From Anderseniella sp963700885 (GTDB lineage: Bacteria > Pseudomonadota > Alphaproteobacteria > Rhizobiales > Aestuariivirgaceae): a DNA stretch of 64,000 bases. Position numbers and translations under genes: made by a program. Shown here piece by piece: positions 8,905 through 15,786 of the stretch; position 1 is the stretch's first letter, and the number at the start of each line of letters is the position of its first letter. The notes under the pieces were generated by a model that saw only the letters and a program-made list of their open reading frames with translations, searched no databases and was not told where the DNA came from. The stretch covers positions 1 to 64,000 of the forward strand of contig CAVOZJ010000034.1 in the NCBI GenBank assembly GCA_963700885.1. Direction: 5' to 3'.

Positions 8905-9879
8905 TCAGCTTGCTTCAGACAGGCAGGTCTTGATTGATGTTGCCATGTTGCGGATCAGCTGGAAGTACTGCTCCGGCCCGCTGTCGAGCCCAGCGCCGAG
9001 CGGATCGATAACGCCCGATTTTGCCGGCGTGTCTTCGGTTACCGTTGATACCAGTTTGGGTTCAAATTGCGGCTCGGCAAACACGCAAGTTGCGCCCAGT
9101 TCCCGAACCTTTGCGCGGATCTCGGTGATGCGCTCAGCACCTGGCATAACTTCCGGTGAAACGGTGATCGAGCCAGCTGCGGTCACGTTAAAGCGCTTTT
9201 CGAAATACTGGTAGGCATCGTGAAACACGATGAAGCCCTTGTCGTGAACTGGCTTCAGATCAGCCGAAACCTCGGTGACCAACGCATCAAGTTTGGTCAT
9301 TACCTTTTCGGCATTGGCTTTGTATTTGCTGGCATTGTCGGGGTCAGCCGCCACCAGCGCTTCCTCGATTTCGTGAACCATTGCCATGGCATTTACAGGA
9401 TCCAGCCAGATATGGCCATCAAACTTCCCATGTGCGTGACCCTCATGGCCGGCTTCGGCCTTCTTTTCATGGTCGTGGTCGTCATGGCCGGCCTCGGCCT
9501 TTTTCTCATGGTCATCAAAAGCGCCACCTTCGCGGAACTCAAGCTTGACGAGGCCGTGGGAGTCAATCAGTTCGACGGCCCTGGCATTTGCACCAACGGT
9601 TTCCAGCGGCTTTTTGAGGAAGGCTTCCATTTCGGGCCCTACCCAGAACACGACTTTGGCAGACTCCAGCATCTTCGCCTGTGATGGCTTCAATGCATAG
9701 TTGTGCGGCGATCCGGCACCGTTGATGATCAGTTCGGGTTCACCCGCACCTTCCATCACGGCAGAAACGAGAGAGTGAACGGGCTTTATGGATGCCACTA
9801 CATTCACGTCGGCAATGGCCGAAACAGCGGTGGAAGCCAGCAGCGTGGAAGTGAGAAAAAAAGTCTTGATGCGGCCCAT
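8905..9879 (-). CDS. znuA: Zinc ABC transporter substrate-binding protein ZnuA
   Basis: This 324-residue periplasmic protein has a signal peptide of about 23 residues (cleavage near AIADVNVVAS) and the cluster A-I fold of zinc/manganese binding proteins. Metal ligands are H59 (SPHNYAL) and H156 (GHIWLD), with a further histidine near VFHDAYQYF. A histidine/acid-rich loop at 122-150, typical of zinc rather than manganese proteins, is built from a 13-residue tandem duplication (HEKKAEAGH at 124 and again at 137). It delivers zinc to ZnuBC, encoded divergently. It lacks a gene for an outer-membrane partner nearby. Confidence 0.95.
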   Translation of the reverse strand: MGRIKTFFLTSTLLASTAVSAIADVNVVASIKPVHSLVSAVMEGAGEPELIINGAGSPHNYALKPSQAKMLESAKVVFWVGPEMEAFLKKPLETVGANARAVELIDSHGLVKLEFREGGAFDDHEKKAEAGHDDHDHEKKAEAGHEGHAHGKFDGHIWLDPVNAMAMVHEIEEALVAADPDNASKYKANAEKVMTKLDALVTEVSADLKPVHDKGFIVFHDAYQYFEKRFNVTAAGSITVSPEVMPGAERITEIRAKVRELGATCVFAEPQFEPKLVSTVTEDTPAKSGVIDPLGAGLDSGPEQYFQLIRNMATSIKTCLSEAS

Positions 9880-9915
9880 GACGGTCTTCCCTGATCAGAA
9901 TGATGCAGTAGTGTG

Positions 9916-9953
9916 ACGTTATCTCATTACAAGATTGCGTAACTGTATAACGT
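9916..9953. promoter_or_regulatory. Candidate paired Zur operator in the znuA/znuC divergent promoter
   Basis: The motif ACGTTATNNNNTTAC occurs on the plus strand at 9916-9930 and on the minus strand at 9939-9953, so two copies face each other in the 134-base gap between znuA and znuC. Each is partly palindromic (CGT...ACG). The position, and zur being the last gene of the operon, suggest zinc-dependent repression of both transcripts by Zur. A weaker TATNNNNTTAC match lies at the start of the COG0523 remnant (8829-8839). Confidence 0.5.
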
Positions 9954-10013
9954 GTGCGATAAGATGTGGCAATAGCCTTCGCCACGAAAAGCAGGAAGCC
10001 CCGTAGAACAGCC

Positions 10014-10871
10014 ATGCTGAAGAAACCTGAAGCACTTGTGACACTGGACAATGCCGGCGTCTTCCGCGCCGACCGCTGGCTCGTGCGCGGCGTGGGTTTC
10101 TCCATTGATGCCGGCGAGATCGTCACGCTGATCGGCCCGAATGGTTCGGGAAAATCTACGACAGCCAAAATGGCCCTTGGAATTCTCAAGCCCGATGAGG
10201 GGTCGATCCGCCTCCGTCCAGACCTGAAGATCGCCTATGTGCCGCAGAAACTTGTGGTCGACTGGACATTGCCATTGACGGCGCACCGTTTCATGCGATT
10301 GACCGGGCATGTCAGCGTTGATGAGGCCAGTGAAGCAATGGCAGCCACCGGTGTCAGCCACCTGGCAACGGCGGAAGTCCGTACCCTTTCGGGTGGCGAG
10401 TTCCAGCGGGTCATGCTGGCGCGCGCCATTGCAAGAAAGCCCGATCTTCTGGTTCTCGACGAACCCGTCCAGGGGGTGGATTTTACCGGAGAAATTGCCC
10501 TTTATGACCTGATCAAGCGTATTCGGGACGAGATCCATTGTGGCATCCTGCTAATCTCCCATGATCTGCATGTGGTCATGGCAGCCACTGACCGTGTGAT
10601 CTGTCTCAACGGACATGTCTGCTGCTCGGGCACGCCAACCGTGGTTGCCTCAAGCCCCGAATACAAGGCGCTGTTTGGCGCGCGTGCGGCGCCGACACTG
10701 GCGGTCTACGAACATCGCCACGATCATTCGCATCTGCCCGATGGCCGCGTGCAGCATGGCGACGGCTCCATCTCGGACCATTGTCATCCTCAGGATGGTC
10801 ATGATCACCACGAAAGCTCGCCGGGCGATATCCATTCTCGTCATGACAGCGAGAGGAGGCACGATGCTTGA
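10014..10871 (+). CDS. znuC: Zinc ABC transporter ATP-binding protein ZnuC
   Basis: This 285-residue cytoplasmic ATPase energises zinc import. It has a Walker A GPNGSGKST (41-49), signature LSGGEFQR (125-132) and Walker B LLVLDE (145-150). The C-terminal 55 residues are histidine-rich (many HDH/HxH pairs), a common feature of ZnuC that may buffer or sense zinc. The start at 10014 matches the family's N terminus; a GTG at 9966 would add 16 basic residues. The gene overlaps znuB by eight bases, implying translational coupling in a znuC-znuB-zur operon. Confidence 0.94.
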   Translation: MLKKPEALVTLDNAGVFRADRWLVRGVGFSIDAGEIVTLIGPNGSGKSTTAKMALGILKPDEGSIRLRPDLKIAYVPQKLVVDWTLPLTAHRFMRLTGHVSVDEASEAMAATGVSHLATAEVRTLSGGEFQRVMLARAIARKPDLLVLDEPVQGVDFTGEIALYDLIKRIRDEIHCGILLISHDLHVVMAATDRVICLNGHVCCSGTPTVVASSPEYKALFGARAAPTLAVYEHRHDHSHLPDGRVQHGDGSISDHCHPQDGHDHHESSPGDIHSRHDSERRHDA

Positions 10872-11715
10872 CGACTTCTTCACCCGCGCGATTGTCGCCG
10901 GCATCGGCGTTGCCCTGGTGGCCGGCCCGCTGGGTTGTTTCATTGTCTGGCGGCGGCTTGCCTATTTCGGCGACACGCTCTCGCACGCGGCGCTACTCGG
11001 TGTGGCACTGGCCTTCCTGTTTGAGGTCAATATTACACTGGCAGTTTTTGGAGTATCGGCTTGTGTTTCTCTTGCGTTGTTGCTGCTTCAGAAGCGTGCA
11101 ACGCTTTCCGCCGACGCATTGCTTGGCCTTTTGGCCCATTCCGCACTGGCGCTGGGCCTCGTTGTCCTCGCCTTCATGACCTGGATCCGGATGGATCTGA
11201 TGGGTTTCCTGTTCGGCGATATCCTGGCGGTATCAAGGACGGACATCGCTGTAATCTGGCTAGGCGGTATGGTGGTGCTGGCAGTGCTTGCAGCCATCTG
11301 GCGGCCACTGTTTGCCGCAACCGTCAACCGCGAATTGGCCGAGGCCGAAGGCATGAACCCGGGACGCGCCAATATCATCTTCATGCTGTTGATGGCCGCC
11401 GTCATTGCAATATCAATGAAGATCGTGGGCGTGTTGTTGATCACCGCCATGCTCATTATTCCCGCTGCAACTGCCCGCCGGTTTGCGACCGGCCCGGAAC
11501 AAATGGCGCTTCTGGCGGCAGGCATTGGTGCAGCATCCGTTGCTGGAGGGCTGTTCGGTTCGCTGGAATGGGACACACCTGCCGGACCCAGCATTGTTGT
11601 GGCTGCCCTGGGCATGTTCGTGTTGTCAGTCTTGCCGGCGTTTTCGAGCGGCTCCGTAAAGGGTAATGAGCCAGATAAACGTTCAACCGATCTTCAGAAA
11701 GAAACCAGGCCATGA
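10864..11715 (+). CDS. znuB: Zinc ABC transporter permease ZnuB
   Basis: This 283-residue ABC-3 family inner-membrane permease has about eight hydrophobic segments and the early GCFIVWRRLAYFGDTLSHAALLGVALA stretch typical of ZnuB/MntB. A strong GAGGAGG ribosome site precedes the ATG at 10864, which is preferred over longer in-frame starts inside znuC. The stop overlaps the zur start by four bases (ATGA). It forms the membrane channel with ZnuC, and ZnuA docks on it from the periplasm. Confidence 0.95.
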   Translation: MLDDFFTRAIVAGIGVALVAGPLGCFIVWRRLAYFGDTLSHAALLGVALAFLFEVNITLAVFGVSACVSLALLLLQKRATLSADALLGLLAHSALALGLVVLAFMTWIRMDLMGFLFGDILAVSRTDIAVIWLGGMVVLAVLAAIWRPLFAATVNRELAEAEGMNPGRANIIFMLLMAAVIAISMKIVGVLLITAMLIIPAATARRFATGPEQMALLAAGIGAASVAGGLFGSLEWDTPAGPSIVVAALGMFVLSVLPAFSSGSVKGNEPDKRSTDLQKETRP

Positions 11716-12122
11716 ATGAACATGTTCACCCATCTGCGGACCTGACCAAAAACCAGTCACTGGTCATGGGCGCGCTGACAAGGTCGGACGGTCCGCTCAG
11801 CGCCTACACCATTCTGGACCAGCTTCGCGATCATGGCTTTCGCGCCCCGCTGCAGGTCTACCGAGCGCTCGACAAGCTGGTCGAATTCGGGATGGTTCAT
11901 CGCCTTGAAAGCCTCAATGCCTTTGTTGCCTGCCGCCATCCGGATTGCGATGATCACGAGACCATCGCCTTCATGATCTGCGAGAGGTGCGGGCAGGTGA
12001 ATGAGATCACGGATAACGCCCTCGCCAACAGGCTCAAGTTGCTGGCCGGAGAAGCCCGGTTTGCGTTGAAGAAAACTACCATAGAGCTGCGAGGCATCTG
12101 CCGTAACTGCCAGGACGCTTGA
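11712..12122 (+). CDS. zur: Zinc uptake regulator Zur (Fur family)
   Basis: This 136-residue repressor has a winged-helix DNA-binding domain (about 10-80) and a dimerisation domain with the structural zinc site C90xxC93 and C130xxC133. Additional ligands, C74, C79 and H82 within CRHPDCDDH, probably form the sensory zinc site. Zur represses zinc import genes when zinc is plentiful. Translational overlap with znuB and the paired motif upstream of znuC suggest autoregulation. The length and cysteine pattern fit Zur rather than Fur or Mur. Confidence 0.93.
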   Translation: MNEHVHPSADLTKNQSLVMGALTRSDGPLSAYTILDQLRDHGFRAPLQVYRALDKLVEFGMVHRLESLNAFVACRHPDCDDHETIAFMICERCGQVNEITDNALANRLKLLAGEARFALKKTTIELRGICRNCQDA

Positions 12123-12293
12123 AACCCATGGCCTTGCCCGACCGGATTCCCGTGTTTTCCCGGGTGATTGTCGAGATGAGCGGACTGGGCGACCCCGCCC
12201 CGTGGGAAAGGCAGCGCAAGTCGTTCCCCTGCCTGCTGGCTTGCCTCTCGGCTGGCTGTTGCCGTTGGCTGCGCTGCAAACGAATGTCTGCAC

Positions 12294-12420
12294 GGGGTCA
12301 CAAATTCCCTTGTTGAACCGGGTCCAGGAACCTCCGGAAGACGCCCAGACATGGATCCTCCTAGCGAAAACTTCTGAAATACCCGCGAAACCAGACTTGT
12401 TTCAGCGCCTGACAAGACGG
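12294..12420. repeat. Dispersed repeat, copy B
   Basis: This repeat of about 125 bp is in the same orientation as copy C (13857-13981). They share GAACCGGGTCC, GGAACCTCCGGA, ACGCCCAG, CATGGATCCT, CTAGCGAAAACTTCTGAAAT, ACCCGCG and TTTCAGCGCCTG blocks. Read on the minus strand it stays open in one frame in all three copies (GAE.SLV..V.Q..S, then VPGPG), but it has no start context, so I treat it as non-coding. It fills most of the 368-base gap between zur and the HupE-like pair. Confidence 0.75.
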
Positions 12421-12490
12421 GAAAATGTGGCATCATCAGTCATTCGCCGAGTTCAGCGTTAACGGTAGCTTTGCGGACACGTTTTTGGGG

Positions 12491-13090
12491 TCAAGCCTGT
12501 TCCGGCGCGAGCAGCAGCGCCAGCATAAGAAGGGAAACTGCTCCAATCCACGCGGCCGCGATCCGAAATGCGATCGTAACCCAGGTCCAGCTGTATCTCT
12601 CCCGTAAGAAATGCTGGCCAACGAAGATGTACAGCAAGCCGATATTCGCCCCGACGATAGCCCCAAGCGTTGTTATTACCCTGTCCCGTAGTTGACCCGG
12701 ATCGGAAAGTGAGACGGCGCCAATGCATATGCCACCGACAGCTGCTACAGCGACCGCAGCGAGCAAATGGCGCCCCGTTGCAAGGGCCGACAGCGCGCAA
12801 GCCACGCAGGCGGTCGCGAACATCGCAATGTCTGTCTGTTCGAGCACTCCGCTGATCAGTAGTCCGATGAACATCGCCGCCATAAAAACGCCGAGCGGCC
12901 AGCGTGCCTGTTTGTTGTCAAATCCCCCTGCCATCAGGCCAAGGCCCAGCATGAGAAGCGCCTGTGGCGGGGTAGATAACGGGTGCAGCAGCCCGGTATA
13001 GAAGCCCTCGATCCCCGGGACCGAGCTATGAGCATGGGCTGGGACAGGCCAGGCCACAAGTGCGAGGCAGCTCAGCCATCTTGCAATCAT
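12491..13090 (-). CDS. HupE/UreJ-like membrane protein, second of a pair
   Basis: This protein of about 199 residues has a signal-like first segment (MIARWLSCLALVAWPVPAHA) and roughly six further hydrophobic segments. An HSSVPGIEGFYTGLLHPL stretch echoes the HP motif of HupE/UreJ metal permeases. It starts two bases after the stop of the other HupE-like gene, so the two are co-transcribed and probably work together in the inner membrane. Longer in-frame starts (to 13177) lie inside the neighbour. Nickel, cobalt or another metal could be the substrate; the zinc locus next door makes zinc worth considering, but there is no direct evidence. Confidence 0.7.
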   Translation of the reverse strand: MIARWLSCLALVAWPVPAHAHSSVPGIEGFYTGLLHPLSTPPQALLMLGLGLMAGGFDNKQARWPLGVFMAAMFIGLLISGVLEQTDIAMFATACVACALSALATGRHLLAAVAVAAVGGICIGAVSLSDPGQLRDRVITTLGAIVGANIGLLYIFVGQHFLRERYSWTWVTIAFRIAAAWIGAVSLLMLALLLAPEQA

Positions 13091-13092
13091 GC

Positions 13093-13689
13093 TCAGACTA
13101 TGCCTGTCAGGAACGCAACACCGGCGAGCGAGATCAATCCACCTGCACCGCGAACAGCAATCCGACCGACCGGCCACTTGACGAGCAAACCGAAGGCGAT
13201 GCCGATCAGGTGAAGCATGCCGGTCGCAATGACAAACCCCACCGCGAAGGCGAAGGCGTTGGCTGTCGCGGGCAGTTCGGTCCCGTGCGCATACCCATGA
13301 AATACTGCGAATGCACCGACAAGAAGGGCGGAGACCCAGATTGGCGGCTTAACGGTGAAGACAATCATCAACCCGAGAACCACGGCTGACATGGCGATAC
13401 CGGTTTCAACTGCTGGTACCGGGAGTCCGAGGATTCCGATGACCGCGCCAACGGACATCACGAGCGGGAATACGATGGGAAGAGTCCAGATCGCGGGTGA
13501 CCCGAGGAAGGCTCCCCAAAGTCCGACGGCAACCATGGCGGCGACGTGATCCCAGCCGAGGATCGGGTGCGTGAAACCGCTTACGAAGCCGCCGCCGTAA
13601 CCCTCGCCTGTATGCGCAATCGATGGCTCGGCAAGCATGGTTGCGGACAATGCCAACGTCAGCAGAAATGCGAATATCCTATCCGGTTT
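13093..13689 (-). CDS. HupE/UreJ family metal permease-like protein
   Basis: This 198-residue membrane protein has a cleavable-looking N terminus (ending EPSIAHTGEG) and the family signature FTHPILGWDHVAAMVAVGLWG with its conserved H and D, then VFHGYAHG and a MLH further on. HupE/UreJ proteins are secondary nickel/cobalt permeases often found with hydrogenase or urease genes; neither is present here. An AGAGG ribosome site precedes the ATG at 13689. It is the first gene of a two-gene unit flanked by two direct repeats (copies B and C). Confidence 0.85.
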   Translation of the reverse strand, partial: KPDRIFAFLLTLALSATMLAEPSIAHTGEGYGGGFVSGFTHPILGWDHVAAMVAVGLWGAFLGSPAIWTLPIVFPLVMSVGAVIGILGLPVPAVETGIAMSAVVLGLMIVFTVKPPIWVSALLVGAFAVFHGYAHGTELPATANAFAFAVGFVIATGMLHLIGIAFGLLVKWPVGRIAVRGAGGLISLAGVAFLTGIV

Positions 13690-13856
13690 CATTGTGCCTC
13701 TATAACAACGGGTGAAAATATCCAAAGAGACAACCGACCATAAAGACAATTTTTGAAATGTTAAGCGCGAATCTGTGAAGAGGTGGCTAACCGATCAAGA
13801 GGCTCGTCAAGGGCCCCCGGCGGTAATTCGGTGCACTGCCTACCGATATCTGTTGT

Positions 13857-13981
13857 GGGTCATAAATCTGCCTTTTGAACCGGGTCCGGGAACCTCCGGA
13901 GCACGCCCAGCCATGGATCCTTCTAGCGAAAACTTCTGAAATACCCGCGTAACCAGACCTATTTCAGCGCCTGTCCAACCG
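13857..13981. repeat. Dispersed repeat, copy C
   Basis: This is a direct repeat of copy B, with about 80 percent identity by eye across the shared blocks. It lies downstream of the lysozyme-inhibitor-like gene and upstream of the HupE-like pair (both transcribed leftward). It occupies the middle of the 370-base gap 13690-14059, which otherwise holds nothing recognisable. Confidence 0.75.
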
Positions 13982-14059
13982 GCAACAGGCCACATGTGCC
14001 ACTACCAGCCGTAGGTGTCTTGCTTGTTGCCGGGGCATTTCAGAAAGGTTGCTCGAGAA

Positions 14060-14668
14060 CTATTCAGTGGTAGCCCGATTGCATTCCATCAGCGTTCCAG
14101 CCCAATTGAGTTTTGCCTGGCCGTTGCGGTCGACAAAATCCAGTCCGCCTATGTTGTAGTGGATCGCACCTTCATCATCCCAGCCATTGGCAATGTATTG
14201 CGGCCAGTCGCCACCTGGTGTTCGCGTGAAGACGCCGACGGGAGGCGTGGTATCGTAGAAGATCGCCGCAAGGTGTTCGAATTCGCCGCCCGTACAATTA
14301 TAGGAGACGGGATCGGGCACCATGACTTCGCCGGCCTGCACGCTGAGTACCGCAATGCGTTCGCGATATGAGCTGAGCACATGTTGCCGTGGATTGTCTT
14401 CCTTCCAGCTTTCGTTGCGGCCTTTGATCCAGCCGCGCTGATAAGCCCGGATGGTCTTGAAGTCCTCCTCGGCTGTTTGCTCCCTTATCTTGCGGTACAG
14501 GCGATCAACCTCACGATCCATCTCCGACAATTCCATGTCGCCGCAGATCAAGGCCTCGGTGCTTTCCGATTTGACCTTTGAGCAGTCGAAAGAAGGTTGG
14601 GCTATCGTGGGCGCGGCAAATACGGTCAGCAACGCTGACAGTGCTACCAGGTGTCGTTGGACTTTCAT
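14060..14668 (-). CDS. Secreted lysozyme-inhibitor-like protein (LprI-type plus MliC-like domain)
   Basis: This 202-residue protein has a signal peptide (MKVQRHLVALSALLTVFAAP, cleavage near IAQPS). Residues 28-107 (FDCSKVKSESTEALICGD onward, helical) match the LprI/DUF1311 lysozyme-inhibitor domain. Residues 121-197 (YNCTGGEF, then FVDRNGQAKLNWAG and MEC) resemble the MliC/PliC fold with its paired cysteines. A GAGGAAG ribosome site supports the start at 14668. Both domain types protect against lysozymes in their families; activity here is inferred. The gene stands alone. Confidence 0.72.
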   Translation of the reverse strand: MKVQRHLVALSALLTVFAAPTIAQPSFDCSKVKSESTEALICGDMELSEMDREVDRLYRKIREQTAEEDFKTIRAYQRGWIKGRNESWKEDNPRQHVLSSYRERIAVLSVQAGEVMVPDPVSYNCTGGEFEHLAAIFYDTTPPVGVFTRTPGGDWPQYIANGWDDEGAIHYNIGGLDFVDRNGQAKLNWAGTLMECNRATTE

Positions 14669-15252
14669 GTGGTACTTCCTCGTAAAATGGCGGTTGAAAA
14701 AGGCGCGCGCCCATGCCTGACAAGGCGCTCCTGCAAACTGAACCACGCTGACTGGACGGGCACGCCTGTCGTCTTGTTCACCGCGCTGGCCTTTATCTCT
14801 ACGAATTGCCCTGCCGGCGGAGGAGACCTAAACCGCACATGAATGACGTCTTCGGGGCATCATTTCCGAAGTGTTGCTCAAAGTCGATCCTTTTGCGACA
14901 CTTAGTGAATGGCGGCTTTCAGGATCGACGCCCAGTGATCGAACGTCAGCTTGGGGGACATAACCATGCCGTGACTCAATTGCAGTGAAACTCCGAGTTG
15001 GGTCATTTTCCCCCTTTTAAACCGTCCACTAAAACAGGGGAAGACCAATGTGCCGGAAGCAGATTCATCAAGATGTCCTGGAAAAGGCCCGTTTTGTGCT
15101 GTGAACTCAACCGGTCATTTGGCAGAATTGAATATCCTTGAGACGTATGCCACGTTGTAGACTCTATTGGCCAGGATTGCAGACGTCCTGGCTATGCCGG
15201 AATTCAGCAAGGGTAGTGAAGTCTGTGCAGGAAAAATTCGCAAGGGAGAGTC
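14669..15252. other. Gene-poor stretch with one arm of an inverted repeat
   Basis: No gene is recognisable here. Short frames have neither ribosome sites nor domains. The main structure is the inverted-repeat arm at 15005-15048. The ribosome site of the following stress-protein gene (AAGGGAGAG) lies at the right end. Confidence 0.5.
15005..15048. repeat. Left arm of a long-range inverted repeat
   Basis: This segment contains CCTTTTAAACCGTCCACT and AAAACAGGGGAAGACCA. Its reverse complement matches 17783-17818 over roughly 35 bases with a few differences. The two arms face each other across 2.7 kb holding the stress protein and the BCCT transporter. It may be a remnant of insertion-sequence ends. 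Confidence 0.6.
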
Positions 15253-15666
15253 ATGTTCAAACTGATGATGGTACCGGTTGACCTGGAGCACATCGAACCC
15301 CTGTCGAAAGCGCTACGCGTAGCAGCGGGCTTGGCAAAGCAATACGGCATTCCGGTTTGTTATGTTGGTGTAGCCAACGAAGAGCCAAGCCGTATAGCTC
15401 ACAATCCGGCAGAGTATGAAAAGAAGTTGCAGGCCTTCGCTGCCAACCAGGTTGCGGAGCACGGTCACAGCGCCGATTGCAGGACTTTTGTAGGTCATGA
15501 CATCGTTGCTGATGTTGACGATGTTCTGCTCAAGGCAGTAGACGCGGTTGGTGCCGACCTGGTTGTAATGGCATCACATGTTCCAACAATCATTGACTAT
15601 GTCTGGCCGTCAAACGGCGGCAAGATCGCTGCTCACTCGAACGCATCTGTTTTTGTTATTAGATAA
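15253..15666 (+). CDS. Universal stress protein (UspA family)
   Basis: This single-domain protein of 137 residues is of typical length. It starts MFKLMMVPVDLEHIEPLSKAL and ends with the family's GKIAAHSNASVFVIR strand, with ADLVVMASHVP in between. The G-2x-G-9x-G(S/T) nucleotide motif of ATP-binding Usps is not clear, so it may be of the non-ATP-binding UspA type. A GGGAGAG ribosome site precedes the ATG. It converges with a BCCT transporter. Usp genes beside osmolyte or TRAP transporters are common in marine and soil proteobacteria, which suggests a shared stress or osmolyte role. Confidence 0.88.
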   Translation: MFKLMMVPVDLEHIEPLSKALRVAAGLAKQYGIPVCYVGVANEEPSRIAHNPAEYEKKLQAFAANQVAEHGHSADCRTFVGHDIVADVDDVLLKAVDAVGADLVVMASHVPTIIDYVWPSNGGKIAAHSNASVFVIR

Positions 15667-15724
15667 TCCTCTTGCCCACGTAATCGTGAGCGGTATGACG
15701 CCTGATGTCTCGCCGGCAAGAAAA

Positions 15725-15756
15725 GCCCTACGCCAGCTTGTTTGCCGGCGCAGGGC
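15725..15756 (-). terminator. Hairpin terminator between usp and BCCT genes
   Basis: GCCCTACGCCAGC (15725-15737) pairs at 11 of 13 positions with GCCGGCGCAGGGC (15744-15756) around a six-base loop. On the minus strand it is followed by CTTTTCTTG, giving a rho-independent terminator 30 bases after the BCCT stop. It may also end the convergent stress-protein transcript. Confidence 0.7.
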
Positions 15757-15786
15757 AGTACACGTCACAAATGTTGCCGTGGTAAT

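Noticed and set aside
11954..12436. 160-residue minus-strand frame through zur and the repeat
   Set aside because: It is antisense to zur for much of its length; the rest is the dispersed repeat, so it is reported only as a repeat.
13093..13689. Urease or hydrogenase accessory locus implied by HupE/UreJ
   Set aside because: No urease, hydrogenase or nickel-chaperone gene is present anywhere in the window.
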